Positions 5,483 through 11,746 of a stretch of DNA of 15,936 nucleotides are shown piece by piece. Each line of letters opens with the position of its first letter. Position 1 is the stretch's first letter. A program made the position numbers and the translations under genes. The DNA lies in assembly GCA_902796865.1 (NCBI GenBank), contig CADBQZ010000063.1, forward strand, positions 1 through 15,936, read 5' to 3'. The DNA is from an uncultured Ruminococcus sp. (GTDB lineage: Bacteria; Bacillota; Clostridia; Oscillospirales; Ruminococcaceae). The notes beneath the pieces are model-generated. The model searched no databases and was not told the origin of the DNA. It worked only from the letters and a program-made list of their open reading frames with translations.

Positions 5483-8038
5483 ATGAAAAAAATAACTCTT
5501 GGAATATTAGCCCATGTTGATTCAGGAAAGACTACTCTTTCCGAAGGGATACTATATAAAACAGGAAGCATACGAAAACTCGGGAGAGTAGATCACCGTG
5601 ACACTTTTCTCGACACACATAAGCTTGAACGTGAGCGAGGAATAACCATATTTTCAAAACAGGCAGTTTTCACTTTCGGCGATACAGAATATACTCTTCT
5701 TGATACTCCCGGACACGCAGATCTTTCTGCCGAAACAGAAAGGACATTACAGGTCATAGACCACGCTGTACTTGTCGTAAGCGGCACAGACCCCGTACAA
5801 AGTCATACCAAAACTATATGGGAACTTTTGAAAAGATATAAAATACCAACATTCATATTTGTGAACAAGACTGATCTTCCTGATGTACACAAAGACGATG
5901 TTATGTATAAGCTCAAAAAAAGGCTTAGTGACAGCTGTGTTGATTTTACTGATGTAAACGAAAAAACCTTCGATGAGCTTTCCCTTTGCAGTGAACAGCT
6001 CATGGAGCAATACCTTGAAAACGGTGTTATTTCAGACAATACTATAAAAAACGCCATAAGCGCCCGTGATGTTTTCCCATGCTGCTTCGGCTCTGCATTA
6101 AAGCTTGAAGGCATAGATAAATTTCTCGAAGTAATAAAAGAATATGCAAAAGCTCCTGAGTATGATAAAAGCTTTGGTGCGAAGATATTCAAAATTTCTG
6201 AAGACGATCAGGGAAACCGCATGACCCATATGAAAATAACAGGCGGCTCGCTAAAAGTAAAAACACCGCTCGTTTATACGATCGGCGGAAAAGAATATTC
6301 GGAAAAAATAAATCAAATACGTATATACTCCGGCAAAAAGTATTCCGCTCCTGAAAATGCCGATGCAGGAACGGTATGTGCCGTTACAGGACTAAGTTCA
6401 GCTTATCCCGGCATGGGACTTGGCACGGAAAGTTCATCCTATCTATCTGTACTCGAACCGGTCATCGCCTACAGTGTCATACTCCCTGATGAGCTTGATG
6501 CTCATAAGGCTTTGCAAATGCTAAAAAAGCTGGAAGAAGAAGATCCAAAGCTCCATGTTGAATGGAATGAACAAAAGGAAGAAATACAGCTCAGACTAAT
6601 GGGGCAGATACAGCTTGAAATATTACAGGAATTATTCAAAGAGAGATTCGGATATGATATAAGCTTTGGGGAAGGTTCAGTATCATACCGTGAAACTATA
6701 TCTGAAGTCTCAGAGGGTGTCGGACATTACGAACCTCTGCGTCATTATGCCGAGGTGCATCTCCTTTTAGAACCTGGTAAACCGGGAAGCGGTATAGTCA
6801 TACAAACAGACTGCCGTGAGGACAAGCTTGACAAAAACTGGCAGAATCTCATAACAACTCATTTGAAAGAAAAACAGCATCTTGGTATTCTGACCGGTTC
6901 ACCGATAACGGACATAAAGATAACTTTATGCTCGGGAAAGGCTCATATAAAACATACTGAAGGCGGCGATTTCCGTCAGGCGACTTATAGAGCAGTAAGA
7001 AATGGTCTTATGTTCAATAAAAGTGTATTATTAGAACCATTCTATAAATTCAGGCTTGAACTTCCTCCGGAAGCGGTAGGACGTGCTATAAACGATATTC
7101 AGCAGATGAGCGGAAGCTTTTCCGCACCGGAGACAAAAGATGAAATTTCTGTAATAGAAGGCGAAGCTCCGGTATCGGAAATGAACGGCTATCATGCAGA
7201 TGTCTTAAGTTATACAAGTGGAAAAGGACGACTTTACTGCACAGTGGACGGCTACAGACCCTGTCACAATGCTGATGAAATCATAGAAAATGCCGGATAT
7301 GATCCGCTTGCAGATACTGAAAATACTCCCGATTCCGTATTTTGTTCTCATGGAAGCGGTCATATCGTCAAATGGAATGAAGTCCCCGAATATATGCATC
7401 TTCCAAGCTGTATTGAAAAGCAAGAAGACGAAACAGCACAGCCGCCCGATAAAACAGCAATAAGAAGATATCAGAACAAGCTTGCATCAGATAAAGAGCT
7501 TATGGAAATATTCGAGCGCACATACGGTCCTATAAAACAAGACAAGATAAAAGCATTCAAAAAAACTCCTAAAGAAGATGACAAAAAGTTCAAAGCTTCT
7601 CCTCTTCCGAAAGGTCCTGAATATCTGCTCGTTGATGGATATAATATATTATTTTCATGGAAAAGATTCAAAGATATAATCAACGATAATATAGACCTTG
7701 CAAGAAATATGCTCATAAATATTCTATGCAGCTACCAGGGATACAAACAATGCGAGCTTATACTTGTATTCGATGCCTACAAAGTCAAAGGCGGAACAAG
7801 ACATATAGAAAAAGTATATAACATAAACGTTATATATACAAAAGAAGCTGAAACTGCTGATATGTACATAGAAAAGATCACACACGAGATAGGAAAAAAA
7901 CATCGTGTCAGAGTTGCGACATCTGATAATCTCGAACAGATAATAATCCTAGGAAACGGGGCTTATCGTATATCGGCATCTGAATTTGAAAAAGAAGTCG
8001 AAATGGTAGAAAAAGCAGTAAGAGAAATTATACAATAG
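5483..8038 (+). CDS. TetM/EF-G-like translational GTPase fused to a Rae1/YacP-type NYN endoribonuclease
   Basis: The product is 851 aa. Residues 1 to about 620 form a translational GTPase of the TetM/EF-G type. G1 is AHVDSGKTT (10-18), the switch is RGITI (52-56), G3 is DTPGH (74-78), G4 is NKTD (128-131) and G5 is probably GSA. EF-G-like domains II-V follow. Residues 621-640 carry CSHGSGHIVKWNEVPEYMHL, then a charged linker to about 710. Residues 712-851 match the NYN/PIN-like nuclease Rae1 (YacP): LLVDGYN with D718, VFDAYKVKGG with D764, ETAD with E790/D793, and ATSD with D815, so all expected acidic metal ligands seem present. Rae1 of B. subtilis cuts mRNA in the ribosomal A site. TetM-type proteins put domain IV there. 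I infer a ribosome-directed mRNA-cleaving factor. The start at 5483 (GAGGAA upstream) is preferred over 5384, which adds 33 unrelated residues before the canonical N-terminus. No internal start or ribosome binding site precedes the nuclease part. Confidence 0.9.
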   Translation: MKKITLGILAHVDSGKTTLSEGILYKTGSIRKLGRVDHRDTFLDTHKLERERGITIFSKQAVFTFGDTEYTLLDTPGHADLSAETERTLQVIDHAVLVVSGTDPVQSHTKTIWELLKRYKIPTFIFVNKTDLPDVHKDDVMYKLKKRLSDSCVDFTDVNEKTFDELSLCSEQLMEQYLENGVISDNTIKNAISARDVFPCCFGSALKLEGIDKFLEVIKEYAKAPEYDKSFGAKIFKISEDDQGNRMTHMKITGGSLKVKTPLVYTIGGKEYSEKINQIRIYSGKKYSAPENADAGTVCAVTGLSSAYPGMGLGTESSSYLSVLEPVIAYSVILPDELDAHKALQMLKKLEEEDPKLHVEWNEQKEEIQLRLMGQIQLEILQELFKERFGYDISFGEGSVSYRETISEVSEGVGHYEPLRHYAEVHLLLEPGKPGSGIVIQTDCREDKLDKNWQNLITTHLKEKQHLGILTGSPITDIKITLCSGKAHIKHTEGGDFRQATYRAVRNGLMFNKSVLLEPFYKFRLELPPEAVGRAINDIQQMSGSFSAPETKDEISVIEGEAPVSEMNGYHADVLSYTSGKGRLYCTVDGYRPCHNADEIIENAGYDPLADTENTPDSVFCSHGSGHIVKWNEVPEYMHLPSCIEKQEDETAQPPDKTAIRRYQNKLASDKELMEIFERTYGPIKQDKIKAFKKTPKEDDKKFKASPLPKGPEYLLVDGYNILFSWKRFKDIINDNIDLARNMLINILCSYQGYKQCELILVFDAYKVKGGTRHIEKVYNINVIYTKEAETADMYIEKITHEIGKKHRVRVATSDNLEQIIILGNGAYRISASEFEKEVEMVEKAVREIIQ

Positions 8039-8074
8039 AGCAATATAAGACATAATTTTAATAATAGAAAGTTG

Positions 8075-8103
8075 TTGACTTTTCGCCTTTTTTATATTAT
8101 AAT
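8075..8103 (+). promoter_or_regulatory. Sigma-A promoter of the TetR-family gene
   Basis: TTGACT (8075-8080), 17 bp, TATAAT (8098-8103). This predicts a start near 8110 and a leader of about 97 nt, so the TetR gene need not depend on read-through from the upstream GTPase-nuclease gene. The imperfect inverted repeat GACGATT...AACGTC (8111-8130) at the predicted start could be an autoregulatory operator, but this is weak. Confidence 0.8.
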
Positions 8104-8157
8104 ATATATAGACGATTTATAAACTAACGTCCATGCAAAAATCGGACATATATACTT

Positions 8158-8183
8158 CGGTGCTAAAAGTTTTTTAAGTACCG
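8158..8183 (+). repeat. Hairpin in the leader of the TetR-family gene
   Basis: CGGTGCT (8158-8164) can pair with AGTACCG (8177-8183), 7 bp with one G-U wobble, and the A-run and T-run in the loop could extend it. It ends about 10 nt before the Shine-Dalgarno AGGAG. It could affect translation start, or be an imperfect DNA operator. It does not match a riboswitch class I know. Confidence 0.3.
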
Positions 8184-8206
8184 CATAAAGAGCAGGAGAA
8201 TATAAT

Positions 8207-8809
8207 ATGAATCAAAATACAAAAGACAGAAGAGTCAGAAAAACCAAACGGCTTTTATTGGAAGGTCTTACAGAACTAATGAAAACCAAAAGTATAAATG
8301 ATATAACCGTAAAAGAACTTGCCGACAGAGTTGACATAAACCGTTCAACATTTTATCTTCACTATCAGGATATTTATGATATGATAAAGCATATCGAAGA
8401 TGACATTATGAATCAGCTCAATGAAGTATTAGGTCCTATGCCTACTTCAAATGACCCTATACAAAGTGAAGAAGAAATAGAAAATATCATAAAAAGCATT
8501 TTTGAGTTTCTGTATGAAAACCGTGCGGTATGCAGAGTGCTTCTAGGTCCGAACGGTGACATAAAATTTCTGAATAAAGTACTTGATAATGTCTCTGAAA
8601 GAATAAATTTCTTTTTACGAAGCTATATGACGACCGGCTATACAAACTTTGATCTTGCACTTATAAATAAATTTTTCGTTACCGGCTGTATTGGTCTTGT
8701 AAAATACTGGCTTGAATCCGATGATGAAACATTTGAAAAAACAGATATACCTCACATGACATCTCTGTTTATGGATCTTCTGAAAAATGGACTCAGAGTA
8801 AAAATGTGA
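8207..8809 (+). CDS. TetR/AcrR-family transcriptional regulator
   Basis: This is a 200-aa one-component repressor-type protein. The N-terminal helix-turn-helix spans about residues 10-58. It includes the helices KRLLLEGLTELMKTKSINDI and VKELADRVDINRSTFYLHYQD, with the S-T-F-Y-L-H-Y signature at residues 47-53. The C-terminal half (about 75-195) includes IFEFLYENRAVCRVLLGPNGD, a pattern seen in TetR proteins of the DhaS-like (TetR_C_8) C-terminal class. ATG at 8207 has AGGAG upstream. The ligand is unknown. No transporter gene lies beside it. Its own promoter and the separate neighbour give no target beyond possible self-control or control of the flanking genes. A strong hairpin follows 26 nt after the stop. 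Confidence 0.93.
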   Translation: MNQNTKDRRVRKTKRLLLEGLTELMKTKSINDITVKELADRVDINRSTFYLHYQDIYDMIKHIEDDIMNQLNEVLGPMPTSNDPIQSEEEIENIIKSIFEFLYENRAVCRVLLGPNGDIKFLNKVLDNVSERINFFLRSYMTTGYTNFDLALINKFFVTGCIGLVKYWLESDDETFEKTDIPHMTSLFMDLLKNGLRVKM

Positions 8810-8835
8810 TAGGATCATTTATATTATGACATTAA

Positions 8836-8870
8836 AATGCCGTACTTCAATAAATTTGAAGTACGGCATT
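8836..8870. terminator. Bidirectional rho-independent terminator
   Basis: AATGCCGTACTTCAA (8836-8850) and TTGAAGTACGGCATT (8856-8870) make a perfect 15-bp stem with a 5-nt loop. It sits between two convergent genes, 26 nt after the TetR stop and 6 nt after the transglutaminase-like gene's stop. T-rich tracts follow on both strands (ATTTTATTC on plus, TTTTAATGT on minus), so it should serve both. Confidence 0.9.
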
Positions 8871-8876
8871 GATATT

Positions 8877-9866
8877 TTATTCTTCATCAGTATCTATTTT
8901 ATCAATATATCTTTTTCCTACAGGTCCTATCCTATAATCATCCGGTATAACATCATAATTATCATCAAAGCTTTTGCTCTCAGCAAAGAGTGGATCGTAA
9001 ATATGATCTCCGATAGATGTCCATGCGTGTGAGGTATCATGACATACCGCAACATCGGTATATCCTATCTCACGGAAAAGAAATGCGAGAGCTGCCGATT
9101 CAGAAACACAGCATCCCTGATGTTCAACAAATATATCATTTGCGAATGTCATTTCCCAGCCTTCTTCTTCGTAAAGATCGCTCAGAAGACGATAACGGTT
9201 ATAGTTGAATGAAAGCACCCAATTAAATAGCTTTAATCTTTTCTCCTCCATGCTGTCAGAAGGTTCTGTTTCTTCAAGCATTATCTGATGTGCAGTCATC
9301 ATAGTTTCTATCTTGCTTATATCCATTTCCGACGACGCCAAAACTTTTCCGTCAGCCCCAAGCTCTATACCGTCAACTGTCTGTCCTGACTGCATTTTAC
9401 CGCTTTCTCTGTCAAAATAGTAGTAATCATTATCTGACTTCTGCCAACCGGTCTGCATAGCACCGGTTTCAGAAAAGCAATAATGCTCCCCTTCAATAGT
9501 AAAAATACCGTCCTTGTAAATTCTGTTGTCAGCACCACAGCATACGATCTCATCATCAATAGTTGTCCATGTAACCTTTTGGACAGGAGCAGTCGTTACA
9601 GGTGGTAATGTATGAGTTTCTATCGGTCTGGAAGTATAAACAGATGAAAGTGTAGGCTTTGTAACAATTGTTTCTGCATAAACCGATGTACTTTTCATGG
9701 GAGATCTCTCTCCAAAGGAGTCGTTCACAGATGCTTTTTCATTATCTTTAAAGTCACAGGCAAGTCCGCCCAAAGTCATAAATGTTACGACCGGAAATAA
9801 AATGATAAATAATATTTTATTACGTTTCGTAGTTATTCCTCCAATCAGAAATATATATTTCGACAT
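8877..9866 (-). CDS. Exported cell-wall-binding transglutaminase-like protein, probable lipoprotein
   Basis: This 329-aa frame encodes a surface protein. Residues about 14-37 look like a lipoprotein signal peptide: TTKRNK, a hydrophobic core, then GGLAC with Cys37. A Thr/Pro/Ser-rich spacer (about 57-98) leads to choline-binding-like (CW_binding) repeats at about 118-172, with GWQKSDNDYYYFDRESGKM the clearest. The C-terminal domain (about 185-300) is transglutaminase-like: HQGCCVSESAAL with Cys253 (or 252), SHAW with His280, IYDP with Asp291, a complete Cys-His-Asp triad. It may be a protease or cross-linker at the wall; the substrate is unknown. The start is uncertain. ATG at 9866 has no good Shine-Dalgarno and puts hydrophobic residues before the basic n-region, while a perfect GGAGG (9842-9838) lies inside the frame with no ATG, GTG or TTG at a proper distance. 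A strong promoter lies upstream and a terminator directly downstream, so the gene is monocistronic. Confidence 0.85.
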   Translation of the reverse strand: MSKYIFLIGGITTKRNKILFIILFPVVTFMTLGGLACDFKDNEKASVNDSFGERSPMKSTSVYAETIVTKPTLSSVYTSRPIETHTLPPVTTAPVQKVTWTTIDDEIVCCGADNRIYKDGIFTIEGEHYCFSETGAMQTGWQKSDNDYYYFDRESGKMQSGQTVDGIELGADGKVLASSEMDISKIETMMTAHQIMLEETEPSDSMEEKRLKLFNWVLSFNYNRYRLLSDLYEEEGWEMTFANDIFVEHQGCCVSESAALAFLFREIGYTDVAVCHDTSHAWTSIGDHIYDPLFAESKSFDDNYDVIPDDYRIGPVGKRYIDKIDTDEE

Positions 9867-9895
9867 ATTTCTACATAAAATCAGCGCTTGTAATT

Positions 9896-9924
9896 ATTAT
9901 AACAGAATAGTTACAATTTGTCAA
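9896..9924 (-). promoter_or_regulatory. Sigma-A promoter of the transglutaminase-like gene
   Basis: Minus-strand TTGACA (9924-9919) and TATAAT (9901-9896) are 17 bp apart, both perfect. Transcription would start near 9889, leaving about 23 nt to ATG 9866 or about 60 nt if translation begins near 9830. Confidence 0.85.
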
Positions 9925-10069
9925 CGGTTTGACGACACCGTATTTAATATTTACGTATTTCACTATAATTATAGCAACAAACCGAAAATTATTTGTTGGT
10001 AAATGCAAAAACGGACATTCATTTAAGAATATCCGTTTTTGAAAATATTTATGAGCTTTGACTTATTCT
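9925..10069. other. Intergenic region upstream of the transglutaminase-like gene
   Basis: This AT-rich stretch holds the asnB-side terminator (10007-10040) and a weak inverted repeat, CAACAAA (9975-9981) / TTTGTTG (9992-9998), with a 10-nt spacer. I see no gene in it. Confidence 0.5.
10007..10040 (-). terminator. Rho-independent terminator of the asnB-like gene
   Basis: AAAAACGGA (10007-10015) pairs with TCCGTTTTT (10032-10040). One mismatch and a further 4-bp ATTC/GAAT stem close a 6-nt loop. On the minus strand it begins 29 nt after the asnB-like stop, and the paired T5 run forms the expected U-tract. Confidence 0.75.
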
Positions 10070-11608
10070 CTATCTTTTTACAAAGTATTCTTCATACCAA
10101 ACAAGGAATGTATAGATAGTCCAGACTTTTCTCCAGTGATCTGAATTTCCGCTAGTGTATTCATTAAAGATCGCATTTATCTCGTCTTTATTGAAAAACT
10201 TTTCTGCGATGTCACTGTTGAATAATCTTACAACATCTTTATTATAGCGTTCATCAGCAAGCCATATTCTTATAGGAACAATGAAACCAAGTTTTTTGCG
10301 GAAAGCTATCTCGTCCGGAAGTACTTTAGCCGCAGCAGTCCTGAAAGCGACTTTATTCTGTTCATCATTTACTTTGAACCTCGACGGAAGACGTGAAGCT
10401 ATATCAAATATTCTTCTGTCAGTAAGTGGCATTCTTATCTCAAGTCCGCAGGCAGTACTCATCTTATCGACATTTAAGTATATATCTCCTTCGAGCCATA
10501 TCTGTATATCTACATCAGACATTTTAGTAAGTGGGTCAAGACCCTCTGTTTCATCATATATATGCTTTACAAGATCTATCGGAAGATAACTTTCATCATA
10601 ATTTTTGAGTATCCTCTTTTTCTCTTCCTCTTTCATGATATTAGTGTTTCCAACATAGAACGTTTTAAGATTGTCGCCGTATCTCTCAGCATTCCTGTAC
10701 ATATTATATCCGCCGAAGAATTCATCAGCTCCCTCGCCGGAATAACACAGTTTTGTATGCTTTGCTGTCTCACGGCAGGCTATAGCAAAAACGATAGCTG
10801 AAGCATCACCCAAAGGCTGTTACATATTATACATCACATATGGAACAATGTCAAAATACTGCTCCGGAGTAATAAGACATCTTGAATTCTTTCTGCCAAG
10901 CAAATCGGCAGTCTCTTTTGCAAGGAAAGATTCATCAAAGCGTTCATCATCATAACCACATGAATCAGACATTTCAGCATCCGACATAGCAAAAACATAA
11001 GAAGAATCAACACCGCCAGAAAGAAATGATTCGGCAGTTTCATCGTCTGTTTTAACTTCTTTCATCATGAGCTTTACTGTATCGTGTATCTCATCTGCCC
11101 ACTGTTCAAGATCCTTTGTTTCATCCGGCTTAAATTCAGGCTTCCAGTAACGTTTTATACTCATACTCCCATTTTTCCATGTAAGATGACAGCCGGGCAT
11201 AAGCTTTTTTACGCCTTTAAAAAATGTGTCCTCTCCTGCGACATAAGTCAGCGAAAGATATATCTGCAGCATTTTTTCATTCAGTTCTTTTTTGAATCTG
11301 CTGTCTTTTATTATACTGCTGATATTTGTGCCATAAAGAAGGCTTCCGTCTTCAGCGGTATAATAATAAAAAGGCTTTGTTCCAAACTGATCCCTGAGAC
11401 AGAAAAGTTTTTCTTCCTCACTGTCCCAAAGTGCGAATGCAAACATACCATACATATGATCTGCCATATCTTCGCCCCATTTTTCATATGCCTTTACTAG
11501 TATCTCATTTTCACGTTCTTCACGGGAAAGATCATTTTTTATACCGAGTTCTGCACAAAGAGCTACATGATTTCTTATATGTCCCCTGTAATCTTTTATT
11601 TCTGTCAT
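10070..11608 (-). pseudogene. asnB: Asparagine synthetase B-like gene with one in-frame stop codon
   Basis: The frame encodes an AsnB-type ATP-pyrophosphatase amidating enzyme that would be 512 aa if read through. Seen: GMFAFALWD (54-62), LRDQFGTKPFYYY (71-83), the PP-loop SGGVDSS (197-203), then TAA at 10822-10820 (codon 263), then QPLGDASA in the same frame and SGEGADEFFGGY (290-301) to the end at 10070. The TAA sits where a Glu or Asp would be expected (MYNM-x-QPLGDASA); GAA to TAA is one base change. The upstream piece keeps the PP-loop but loses half the synthetase domain. The start is ATG 11608, 6 nt after GAGGTG. This begins about 75-80 residues into a normal AsnB, so the Cys2 nucleophile (MCG) and the RGPD motif are missing. 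Any intact version would need free ammonia or another nitrogen source. A promoter sits directly upstream. Broken gene, recent mutation or sequencing error are all possible. Confidence 0.85.
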
Positions 11609-11650
11609 ATACAACACCTCACTGTTTATACTATGAAAATCATATATAAT

Positions 11651-11679
11651 ATTATAACACGAAATCAGGAATATTTCAA
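11651..11679 (-). promoter_or_regulatory. Sigma-A promoter of the asnB-like gene
   Basis: Minus-strand TTGAAA (11679-11674), 17 bp, TATAAT (11656-11651). Transcription would start near 11644, about 36 nt before the ATG. Its position shows that the short N-terminus is probably the real gene start, not a window or annotation artefact. Confidence 0.8.
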
Positions 11680-11712
11680 GAAAAGATTTATTTAAATATC
11701 AAACTTTCTCAT

Positions 11713-11737
11713 AAAAAACCGGGAGCATTGCTCCCGG
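11713..11737 (-). terminator. Rho-independent terminator of valS
   Basis: CCGGGAGC (11719-11726) pairs with GCTCCCGG (11730-11737) around a 3-nt loop, followed on the minus strand by a T6 run (11718-11713). It starts 9 nt after the valS stop. This is the strongest hairpin-plus-U-tract in the window. Confidence 0.93.
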
Positions 11738-11746
11738 CGCTGATCA

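Noticed and set aside
5483..7400. Tetracycline resistance gene
   Set aside because: The overall fold is TetM-like, but the drug-displacing loop motif is not present and a nuclease domain is attached, so I do not call it tet.
8176..8186. Similarity of AAGTACCGCAT in the TetR leader to AAGTACGGCAT in the downstream terminator, as flanking repeats of a mobile element
   Set aside because: Only 11 bases with one mismatch, no transposase and no target duplication; probably chance.
9975..9998. CAACAAA/TTTGTTG inverted repeat as an operator
   Set aside because: It is short, AT-rich and about 100 bp from the nearest predicted start; kept only as a note in the intergenic entry.
10820..10822. Programmed stop-codon read-through or selenocysteine-type recoding in asnB
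   Set aside because: The codon is TAA, not TGA; no recoding hairpin is evident, and a single nonsense mutation is simpler.
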